A DNA stretch of 11,796 nucleotides from Treponema sp. Lineage in GTDB: Bacteria; Spirochaetota; Spirochaetia; Treponematales; Breznakiellaceae. Shown piece by piece: positions 1-5,980 of this stretch; within the stretch, counting starts at the first letter, position 1, and every line of letters begins with the position of its first letter. The notes below the pieces were generated by a model that saw only the letters and a list, made by a program, of their open reading frames with translations, had not been told where the DNA came from and searched no databases. The stretch lies in contig JAISZZ010000085.1 of the NCBI GenBank assembly GCA_031284385.1, forward strand, positions 1-11,796. The letters are read 5' to 3'. Made by a program: the position numbers and the translations under genes.

Positions 1-62
1 AAGACGGCATAGCGGAAGCCTTTATTGAGTTTGCCAAAAAGGAGAAATTAAGTTTTTTTTAG
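1..62 (+). CDS. hsdM: C-terminal tail of probable type I DNA methyltransferase (HsdM), 5'-truncated
   Basis: The window opens inside a reading frame (first full codon at base 3) that ends at TAG 60-62, giving the tail DGIAEAFIEFAKKEKLSFF. A basic/acidic helix ending in a KLSFF-type motif just before a specificity subunit fits the end of an N-6 adenine methylase subunit, but only 19 residues are visible and no catalytic motif lies in the window. The stop falls directly on the end of an eight-T run. The adjacent frame reads through the same run into the HsdS amino terminus, so M and S may once have been one polypeptide. The assignment rests mainly on context. Confidence 0.45.
   Translation, partial: DGIAEAFIEFAKKEKLSFF
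53..60 (+). repeat. Homopolymer of eight T at the HsdM/HsdS junction
   Basis: Eight consecutive T residues precede AGG. With eight T the upstream frame stops at TAG 60-62. One added T (or two lost) would fuse it in frame with the HsdS-like sequence that starts with residues LGGPFNAAKYKALLEGLEVS. T runs of this length also occur inside intact genes here (6662-6669, 7645-7652), so length alone does not prove a switch. Confidence 0.8.
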
Positions 63-97
63 GCGGCCCTTTCAACGCGGCGAAGTATAAGGCGCTG

Positions 98-379
98 TTG
101 GAAGGGCTGGAGGTGAGCGAGGTTTTGTTGAGCGAATTACGAAATGGGGATCAGACATTCAGGATTGATAGTGAATATAATTTAAAAGTATATTTATCGC
201 TTGATAAAGCATTATTAAAATATGGAGGAAAAACGCTTGCAACAATTTCGAAACAGATTACAGATTTTGGAGCGTACTCACAAACTAATTTTATTGAACT
301 GAAAGAAAAAGGAATAAAATTTATTCGTAACCAAGACGAGGAATTAATTATATTGATATTGATAAGTGTATGTGTATAG
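98..379 (+). pseudogene. hsdS: HsdS amino-terminal fragment (start of first target-recognition domain), frameshifted
   Basis: This frame encodes the beginning of a type I restriction specificity subunit. The entry YKALLEGLEVSEVLLSEL is followed by an FRIDSEY motif, the usual opening of one class of HsdS proteins, and then by TRD-like sequence reaching GIKFIRNQD. The frame is open back to base 29, but the only start-like codons are CTG 95 and TTG 98, without a convincing ribosome site. This supports loss of an original in-frame junction with the upstream methylase. Around 335-346 the homology passes to the next frame, which is open from 331 and reads NYIDIDKCMCIDQS, and this frame then runs into nonsense and stops at 377-379. 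A one-base loss or two-base gain explains it. Either the gene is dead or the sequence has an indel error. Confidence 0.6.
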
Positions 380-1464
380 ATCAATCAGTATATGACAAAT
401 TAACATTACATTTACAAGATAACGACATAGTTATTCCTCGAGTTGGCACTTTAGGCAATGCGGGAGTTGTCGCTAAAGATTATTTGCCCATTACGGCAAA
501 TCAAAATTTGGTTGTTGTTAGGTTGAAAGAATATAAACCTTATTATGTGTCAACAATTCTTTCATCAAAGATTGGAAAACTCCAAATAGATAGATTATCA
601 ACAGGAAATGTTCAGCAATGGCTTAATAATAAAAACATTGGAAATTTAGTTATTCCAGATGCAAGTAATGATTTCCAATACACTATAACCAATAAAGTTT
701 TATCAGCGCTTAAAACAAGAAAACAATCCCAGTCCCTCTACCGCGAAGCGGAAGCATTGCTGTTGAAAACGATAGGCTTACATGATTTCCACCCTACGCG
801 GGAAAACAAGAACATTAAAACATTCAAAGAGTCGTTTCTGGCAACGGGGCGGCTTGACGCGGAGTATTACCAGCCCAAGTATGAAGAGATAGAAAATATT
901 ATAAGAAGTTATCCTAATGGGTATTCTTTAATCAAAGAAAAGTTTAAGCAAAACAAGCAAACTATAGATTACAGCAAAAAACAATACTATTATACTGAGA
1001 TAGGAGATGTAAATATAGGGGATGGTTCTTTTGTATATAATTTGATCAATAGAGATGATTTACCTGATAACGCAAAAATAAAGAGTGAAAAAAATGATGT
1101 GTTAATATCTAAAGTTCGACCTAATAGGGGGGCAGTTGTAATCATTGATGAAGATATTCAAGACTTTGTAGTTAGCGGCGCTTTTACGGTATTAAAAGAA
1201 TATGACAATTATAAAAAAGAAACACTCTTCGTGTTATTGAAGACTGATGTTTATAAAGAATGGCTGTTGAAATACAACGTAGGAACTTCTTATCCTGTTA
1301 TCAAAGATAATGACATATTGAACCTTCCAATCCCCCTCATCGACATACCCGTTCAACGCCGCATCGCCGCGCTCATCAAAGAGAGTTTTGCCCTTCGCGG
1401 GGAAAGCGGGCGGCTGTTGAACGAGGCGAAAGAACTGGTGGAACGGGAAATAGAGAAGGGATAG
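370..1464 (+). CDS. hsdS: Type I restriction-modification specificity subunit HsdS, main fragment
   Basis: HsdS selects the bipartite DNA target for a type I methylase/restriction complex. This 364-residue frame holds most of the protein. Residues 1 to about 110 are the rest of target-recognition domain 1, with the typical DNDIVIPRVGTLGNAG stretch. Residues about 115-170 are the central conserved helical region (SLYREAEALLLKTIGL, then GRLDAEYYQPKYEEIE, which repeats the FRIDSEY-type opening of the first half). Residues about 175-320 are domain 2, with NDVLISKVRPNRGA. The C-terminal conserved helix is PVQRRIAALIKESFALRGES and onward. Two domains, each followed by a helix, is the canonical architecture. 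The ATG at 370 is probably not a natural start: related sequence extends upstream in this frame to about 331 and then into the other frame. No hsdR is in view. The domains are visibly AT-rich while the conserved blocks are GC-richer, as expected for domain shuffling. Confidence 0.75.
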   Translation: MCIDQSVYDKLTLHLQDNDIVIPRVGTLGNAGVVAKDYLPITANQNLVVVRLKEYKPYYVSTILSSKIGKLQIDRLSTGNVQQWLNNKNIGNLVIPDASNDFQYTITNKVLSALKTRKQSQSLYREAEALLLKTIGLHDFHPTRENKNIKTFKESFLATGRLDAEYYQPKYEEIENIIRSYPNGYSLIKEKFKQNKQTIDYSKKQYYYTEIGDVNIGDGSFVYNLINRDDLPDNAKIKSEKNDVLISKVRPNRGAVVIIDEDIQDFVVSGAFTVLKEYDNYKKETLFVLLKTDVYKEWLLKYNVGTSYPVIKDNDILNLPIPLIDIPVQRRIAALIKESFALRGESGRLLNEAKELVEREIEKG

Positions 1465-1488
1465 AGCGCCGCCTGTCCCCATACCACA

Positions 1489-1519
1489 TAATCCGTGTAA
1501 TCCGCGTAATCTGCGGATT
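1489..1519 (+). repeat. Three tandem 9-bp units overlapping a hairpin
   Basis: The units TAATCCGTG (1489-1497), TAATCCGCG (1498-1506) and TAATCTGCG (1507-1515) follow each other directly, each differing from the next at one position. AATCCGC (1499-1505) and GCGGATT (1513-1519) also form a perfect 7-bp stem with a 7-base loop. Such units are often dispersed intergenic repeats, but this is the only copy found in the window. Confidence 0.7.
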
Positions 1520-1546
1520 TTAATTCGCGGACCCCCTCTTTTTGGC

Positions 1547-1565
1547 GGTGGCGTTAACCGTCACC
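1547..1565 (+). terminator. Weak hairpin downstream of hsdS
   Basis: GGTGGCG (1547-1553) pairs with CGTCACC (1559-1565) through seven pairs, one of them G-T, with a TTAAC loop. It is followed by TTGTTA rather than a true U-run. It could end hsdS transcription, but the evidence is weak. Confidence 0.25.
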
Positions 1566-1796
1566 TTGTTAGCCAAGCCTTACAAACGAGTATGCCTATA
1601 TGCCCTGTTTTTTGTCAATAGTTCTATTGTGCAGCGGGAGAATCATTGCGCGGACTAATCACAGCCGCAATACGCCGTTTTTGCTTTTATAAGTCACCGG
1701 CTTTATAAATGGACTTGTTCAAGAACCTTAGGCCGCCGCGAAGCCATGTAGGGTATTGGAGCGGAGGAACGCCGCCGGTTCTTCACCGTTACGCTG

Positions 1797-1826
1797 TTGT
1801 AAAAAATTCCCGTTATCTGATAGACT
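1797..1826 (+). promoter_or_regulatory. Candidate sigma-70-type promoter of the response regulator
   Basis: TTGTAA (1797-1802) and TAGACT (1821-1826) are separated by 18 bases and match the -35/-10 consensus at four of six positions each. The ATG lies 20 bases downstream of the -10 box. The leader has only a weak ribosome site (AAACGG, 1835-1840). Confidence 0.35.
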
Positions 1827-1846
1827 AATAATATAAACGGTTTTAT

Positions 1847-3250
1847 ATGAAATTCAAAATTTTGATAGCGGATGATGAAAAAGGAATACGCGAAGGGCTG
1901 GCGGAATCTCTCGAAGTTGACGGTTATGATGTAGCGATAGCCGAAGACGGGGAAGCCGCATGGAAACGTTATCAAAAAGGGGACATCGATCTCGCGATAA
2001 TAGATTTAAGAATGCCGGGGATGAACGGGGACGAGCTTCTAAAACGGATTAAGTCCGATTCATTGGGTGTCCCAGTAATCGTTCTTACCGGACACGGAAC
2101 GGTAAAGGATGCCGTTGAGGCCATGCGAAACGGTGCATGGGATTTTCTTACAAAACCTGTTGACATTGACAGGCTTTCCATTCTTGTAAACAGGGCGCTG
2201 GGAAACCGTGCACGCAGGATTGAGCGGCAGCATTTAGAGGAAGAGCTTGAGCGGCACCGCGTAAACGACGCAATAATAGGTACAAGTGAAATGCTGCGCC
2301 GTCTTTTTGACACTGTAGAACGGGTAGCGCCTACTAAGGCTTCTGTTTTAATTACAGGCGAATCCGGCGTAGGCAAAGAACTAATCGCCGACGCGATACA
2401 CCGTTTATCGCCGCGCAGGGATAAGCCTTTCATTAAAGTACACTGTGCAGCCCTTGCTGAAAGTATTTTGGAGAGCGAGCTTTTCGGACATGAAAAAGGC
2501 GCGTTTACGGGCGCATCGGCGCGCCGGCGCGGTAAATTCGAGCTTGCCAATGAAGGCACTCTTTTTCTGGACGAGATAGGTGAGATAGACCAGAATATTC
2601 AGATTAAATTATTGCGCGTCCTGCAAGAAAAACAGTTTGAGCGTGTAGGCGGCGAAGAAACAATAGAAGTTGATATACGACTTGTTACGGCGACAAACAA
2701 AGATTTGAAGACAGAAATCGAGAAAAGAAATTTTCGCGAGGATTTATACTACCGTTTGAATGTTGTAACAATTTTTGTGCCGCCGTTACGTGAACGCAAA
2801 GATGATATCCCGCTGCTAATCAGCTCTTTTACCAAAAAATTCTCGGAAGAAAACAACAAACCCATCGTGGGCATAGACGAAAAGGCGCGGTCATGCCTGT
2901 TCAATTATGATTGGCCGGGTAATGTCCGCGAGCTGCGAAATTGCATTGAAAGCGCGGTAGTCATGTGCAAGGGCAGCCTCATAACGGAAAAAGACCTGCC
3001 GCCCACAATACGCAGCGCGACAGAAGACGGCTGGATACGGATACCTTCCGGCACAGCTCTCGGCAAAGCGGAGGAAATTATAATCCGTGAAACGCTTGCG
3101 GCGCAAAAAGGAAACAAAAGCGTCGCGGCAAAAGTCCTCAACATAGGCCGCAAAACGCTTCACCGCAAGCTGGCGGAATACGGGAAAAATGGCGTGCCTG
3201 ATGTCGAAGATAGCGGCGAAAACGCGCCCGTGTCGAGTCAGACGCCGTAA
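1847..3250 (+). CDS. Sigma-54-dependent response regulator, NtrC family
   Basis: A 467-residue, full-length transcriptional activator. Residues 1-118 form a receiver domain with acidic pocket D9/D10, phospho-acceptor D53 (IIDLRMPG), T81 and K103. Residues about 143-375 form the AAA+ domain that remodels sigma-54 RNA polymerase: Walker A GESGVGKE (171-178), GAFTGA loop (218-223) for sigma-54 contact, Walker B GTLFLDEIGE (237-246), sensor I (TATNKDL), arginine-finger region FREDLYYRLNV and sensor II WPGNVREL. Residues about 408-446 form a Fis-type helix-turn-helix (GNKSVAAKVLNIGRKTLHRKL). All functional motifs are intact, so it should activate transcription after phosphorylation. No histidine kinase lies beside it, so partner and target promoters are unknown. 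The ATG is supported by the receiver domain starting immediately after it. Confidence 0.95.
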   Translation: MKFKILIADDEKGIREGLAESLEVDGYDVAIAEDGEAAWKRYQKGDIDLAIIDLRMPGMNGDELLKRIKSDSLGVPVIVLTGHGTVKDAVEAMRNGAWDFLTKPVDIDRLSILVNRALGNRARRIERQHLEEELERHRVNDAIIGTSEMLRRLFDTVERVAPTKASVLITGESGVGKELIADAIHRLSPRRDKPFIKVHCAALAESILESELFGHEKGAFTGASARRRGKFELANEGTLFLDEIGEIDQNIQIKLLRVLQEKQFERVGGEETIEVDIRLVTATNKDLKTEIEKRNFREDLYYRLNVVTIFVPPLRERKDDIPLLISSFTKKFSEENNKPIVGIDEKARSCLFNYDWPGNVRELRNCIESAVVMCKGSLITEKDLPPTIRSATEDGWIRIPSGTALGKAEEIIIRETLAAQKGNKSVAAKVLNIGRKTLHRKLAEYGKNGVPDVEDSGENAPVSSQTP

Positions 3251-3284
3251 CGCATCAGCTATTTTACAGTTACGCATCCGGTTT

Positions 3285-3379
3285 TGAACAACTTCCGCTT
3301 AAAAACGGCAAAATGCCGCGCATTTTGCCCAGCATTTGCTGCGGCTTGTGAGGCAGCAATAAGATTCCTGAACAACTTC
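3285..3379. repeat. 11-bp direct repeats flanking two hairpins
   Basis: TGAACAACTTC occurs at 3285-3295 and again at 3369-3379, 84 bases apart. Between them lie the 10-bp hairpin at 3307-3329 and a second inverted repeat, TTGCTGC (3336-3342) with GCAGCAA (3353-3359). The arrangement resembles a small structured insertion or a repeat pair. No coding sequence is present. Confidence 0.55.
3301..3329 (-). terminator. Hairpin plus T-run, intrinsic-terminator shape on the minus strand
   Basis: GGCAAAATGC (3307-3316) and GCATTTTGCC (3320-3329) form a perfect 10-bp stem with a 3-base loop. Read on the minus strand the stem is followed by G and TTTTT (complement of 3301-3305), the form of an intrinsic terminator. 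On the plus strand no T-run follows it. No minus-strand gene ends here, so it would act on antisense transcription toward the response regulator gene. Confidence 0.45.
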
Positions 3380-3399
3380 AATGTAAAGCCAGTGACGCG

Positions 3400-3424
3400 G
3401 GTTTATTTATAATTTCCATAAACC
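3400..3424 (+). promoter_or_regulatory. Candidate operon promoter: perfect -10 box inside an inverted repeat
   Basis: GGTTTAT (3400-3406) and ATAAACC (3418-3424) are perfect inverted arms 11 bases apart. The spacer carries TATAAT at 3408-3413, a perfect -10 hexamer. No good -35 element lies 16-18 bases upstream, so an activator or another sigma context may be needed. The arms could be an operator covering the promoter. The first ATG of the five-gene unit is 20 bases downstream. Confidence 0.45.
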
Positions 3425-3443
3425 GATAATTAAATGTAGAATC

Positions 3444-4346
3444 ATGTTTCAGAATTTTTTCATTCAACGGAATATCATTGCCGCGCTGGTTTTCTCTGTT
3501 TGCCTGTCCGCCGGCGCTAGGGAAATCAAAAGCGGCATCTCAGGCTCGCTCGATTGGGAAAAGATGCGTATAGACGCGGAACTTAGCATCGACCTTGCCT
3601 CTGCGGAAATACGTTTTCCGTCAGGCAGGACTCAGGCTGAGGAAACACTGTTTTCAAATTATTTTGACAATGTGCGCCCATTCATACTCTCTATAAGGCT
3701 TGATTCGTCAACCGTTATCGGCGATTTGATAGATTCCGGCGAAATTCCGCCCTCTTTGATAGACAAACTGGCGTTTCAGGCGGATCGCGAGGCGCCCAAA
3801 TATTCAATCGACTTCCGCGCCATAAGCTCATCGTACACGATAGACTTAAAAAATGTCGGTTCGCAGCTTATTCAACACAAGCATAACGCCCGCATGACGC
3901 ACATCATCAACCCGCCGCCTACAGCGGAGTACACGGGCATCATAATAATCGCTCAGAATGAACTACCCGTTCATGGCAGAAATAACTCTGCGGAACTTTT
4001 GCCGTGTCTTTTTCCAAAAATTTGGGATACAGAAATGAATCTTATATACGATAAGACTATGACCCACTCAAACTGGGATGCCGGTTTCACGATGGTTCAC
4101 TATACCGGCATCGACAGCATATTTCAAAACACGCCCTCTGGTTTGAGCGAGAATCTAAAAAAAATTGTCGGCGAGCGCCCGCTCCGCATAATAGCGCGCG
4201 GCGTTTTTGGGATAAACCCGACCGACCCCATCATAGACCGCACGGACGCGCTGACAATTCTTTCGTCGGAAGCGAATAAACGGCTGCTAAACGAGGGGCG
4301 TGTCGCTTTCATAGTCCCGAATGATGCTTTAACTAAAAAATTATGA
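3444..4346 (+). CDS. Secreted LPP20/FlgO-like protein of unknown function
   Basis: A 300-residue exported protein. Residues 1-25 form a signal peptide with a hydrophobic core IIAALVFSVCLSAGA and a likely type I cleavage after SAGA; C20 does not sit in a good lipobox. The C-terminal half has the order seen in LPP20/FlgO-like secreted proteins of spirochaetes and proteobacteria: a YTGIIIIAQ strand, a C-P-KIWDTEMNLIY segment, then GERPLRIIARGVFG-NPTDPII and DALTILSSEANKRLLNEGRVAFIV. That similarity is by pattern, not by alignment, and no catalytic motif is visible. It is the first gene of the tight five-gene unit, and its stop overlaps the next start by ATGA (4343-4346), implying coupled translation. 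The ribosome site before ATG 3444 is poor. Location is most likely periplasmic or outer-surface. Confidence 0.75.
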   Translation: MFQNFFIQRNIIAALVFSVCLSAGAREIKSGISGSLDWEKMRIDAELSIDLASAEIRFPSGRTQAEETLFSNYFDNVRPFILSIRLDSSTVIGDLIDSGEIPPSLIDKLAFQADREAPKYSIDFRAISSSYTIDLKNVGSQLIQHKHNARMTHIINPPPTAEYTGIIIIAQNELPVHGRNNSAELLPCLFPKIWDTEMNLIYDKTMTHSNWDAGFTMVHYTGIDSIFQNTPSGLSENLKKIVGERPLRIIARGVFGINPTDPIIDRTDALTILSSEANKRLLNEGRVAFIVPNDALTKKL

Positions 4347-5980
4347 GTATTTTTTCAAAAAAATGCGATAAACCACGGCTGAATCTATTTTTTACCGCGT
4401 TTTTAAGCCATGCGCTGATTTTTTGGATTTTTTCAGGCGGCCAGACATTCGCTTTGGGTGAAACTGTTTTGAAATTCGGCGGCAAGGCGGGTTGGGAACA
4501 GTTTAAACGGCGGGACGGCCTTACGGAACTGGACCAAGTGCGTCCTTACAAAGTGCTTGCGTTAAACTCAATATCGAAAAACAGGGACGATTCGCTTGAT
4601 ATGGCGTTATTCTTTGACGAAAAAGAAAATTTTATCGACAGCGTTGGCAATTACACGCTGCAAACACCCAAAACGGTTTATATTGCGGATGCCTCACGGG
4701 CGCGTTTTGGCCCGGGCGCCGCGATTTTTTCGGGCGCGTCTCCGCGTAACGATAATGTTGATGATAACGCCATCGTGCTGCGCGCCCGAAGGTATGACGC
4801 GCTTTTTTCGGCGGGGCGCAATATCGGCGATTTTTCAATAGATTTTTGGCTATATCCCGTAAGCATGGAAAACGGCGAAGAGCCGTTCAGTTGGACGGCA
4901 TCGATTCAGAACGGCGGCGCTAATTCCAGAATTCAGAATTTAAGCTGCGCCGTATCAAAAAACCGTATGGAATGGACTATGTCAAACTTTTTCTTTGAGC
5001 CGCCAAACGGTACGGATTTAGAGACTAAAAGCATAAACGTGCGACTCGTGTCGTCCGCGCCCATCATACCAAAACGCTGGAGTCACCATTTAATCCGTTT
5101 TAATGTTGAAACCGGCCTGCTTGAATATCTTGTAAACGGCGTTTTAGAGGATATCGGTTACGCCACCGCCTCCGGTGCCGAAGACGGCCATGTTTTTTCA
5201 CCCGTAGCAGGAGAACGCGGCAGTTTTTCCATTGGAAAGCGTTTTAACGGTATGATAGACCACTTCCGCATATACAGCCGGTTTGTGGAAGAAGCCGAAC
5301 TTAACCGTTACCAATACAACGGCAGAGTTCGCAGCGCCCCTATCGATCTTGGCGCTAAAAGCAGCGTAGTTTTGCGCGTGGAAGCGGTGGGCGGCATTTA
5401 CAATACTTTCGCGGGAAATACTAAGGCTAAAAACAAACTGAACGATGATTTTAGTTTTCAAGGCGGCGCCCAAATGCAATTTTTTATCAGGGCTTCCGAT
5501 TCGCCTTACATTTGGGACGAAAAGGCCTGGCGTTCCTTTACACCCGGAAGCCAGCTTAACACGTTAAGAGGCCGCTATATAGAGCTTGCTGTGGATTTTT
5601 ACCCGGGCGGTGATTTTGAGACTACGCCGTATCTCGAAGATATTAGTGTTGTTTTCGCCCAAAAAGCCGCCCCGGCGCCGCCGGCGACTCTACAGGTAAC
5701 GCCTCAAGACGGCGCGGTAGAACTCTCATGGAAACCGTCTAAAGATGAGAACGCCGCCGGATACCTCGTGTACTACGGTACAGCCCCAGGAAATTATCTA
5801 GGTGACGATGCAGCGCTTGGCCATTCCCCCATTAATGTTGAAAAACAGACCTCGGTAAATATTGACAATCTTAAAAACGGCATTCTATACTATTTTTCTG
5901 TCAGCGCTTATGATAATTTAGGGATGCCGGGAGACTATTCAAGAGAGATTTCCGTGCGCCCGCTTAGGGTGTTTGAATGA
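4343..5980 (+). CDS. Secreted LamG-like and fibronectin type III domain protein
   Basis: A 545-residue exported protein. Residues 1-37 form a signal peptide ending near GGQTFA, preceded by a basic N-region. Residues about 90-320 resemble a concanavalin-like LamG sandwich: FGPGAAIFSG, FSIDFWLYP, a WSHHLIRFNVETGLLEYLVNG strand pair and the closing motif GMIDHFRIYSR. Residues about 330-440 form a further beta-rich module ending TTPYLEDISVVFA. A proline/alanine linker (APAPPA) then leads to a fibronectin type III domain at 445-540 (VELSWKPS, GYLVYYG, LYYFSVSAYDNLG). Such modules bind carbohydrate or protein at the cell surface. No enzyme motif is apparent, so a binding or structural role is inferred. 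It overlaps both neighbours by four bases (ATGA), tying its translation to the LPP20-like protein and the HDOD gene. Confidence 0.8.
   Translation: MSIFSKKCDKPRLNLFFTAFLSHALIFWIFSGGQTFALGETVLKFGGKAGWEQFKRRDGLTELDQVRPYKVLALNSISKNRDDSLDMALFFDEKENFIDSVGNYTLQTPKTVYIADASRARFGPGAAIFSGASPRNDNVDDNAIVLRARRYDALFSAGRNIGDFSIDFWLYPVSMENGEEPFSWTASIQNGGANSRIQNLSCAVSKNRMEWTMSNFFFEPPNGTDLETKSINVRLVSSAPIIPKRWSHHLIRFNVETGLLEYLVNGVLEDIGYATASGAEDGHVFSPVAGERGSFSIGKRFNGMIDHFRIYSRFVEEAELNRYQYNGRVRSAPIDLGAKSSVVLRVEAVGGIYNTFAGNTKAKNKLNDDFSFQGGAQMQFFIRASDSPYIWDEKAWRSFTPGSQLNTLRGRYIELAVDFYPGGDFETTPYLEDISVVFAQKAAPAPPATLQVTPQDGAVELSWKPSKDENAAGYLVYYGTAPGNYLGDDAALGHSPINVEKQTSVNIDNLKNGILYYFSVSAYDNLGMPGDYSREISVRPLRVFE

Larger units (their letters stand above)
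1465..1846. other. Intergenic region with small repeats and candidate promoter
   Basis: About 380 bases with no supported gene. It holds three tandem 9-bp units (1489-1515), a 7-bp hairpin (1547-1565), a 14-bp palindrome made of CAATAG, TT and CTATTG (1616-1629), widely spaced inverted arms AAGAACC (1721-1727) and GGTTCTT (1777-1783), and the candidate promoter of the downstream response regulator. No tRNA-like fold or sigma-54 -24/-12 site was seen. Confidence 0.6.

Noticed and set aside
438..460. TTGGCAC followed by GCAATGC as a sigma-54 promoter
   Set aside because: Spacing and the -12 element do not fit, and it lies inside hsdS coding sequence.
1465..1846. tRNA or riboswitch in the intergenic region
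   Set aside because: No cloverleaf, CCA-type acceptor or conserved riboswitch core could be found; only short, separate inverted repeats are present.
1972..2559. 195-residue open frame on the minus strand
   Set aside because: It lies wholly antisense to the AAA+ response regulator, whose motifs are complete; the antisense product is Ser/Arg-rich with no domain.
2891..3277. 128-residue minus-strand frame ending inside the response regulator gene
   Set aside because: Shadow of the regulator's 3' end with no ribosome site or recognisable domain, although a terminator-like hairpin lies near its upstream side.
3444..3518. Lipoprotein signal around C20 of the LPP20-like protein
   Set aside because: The residue before the cysteine is valine, not G/A/S/N, and a good type I site (SAGA) follows.
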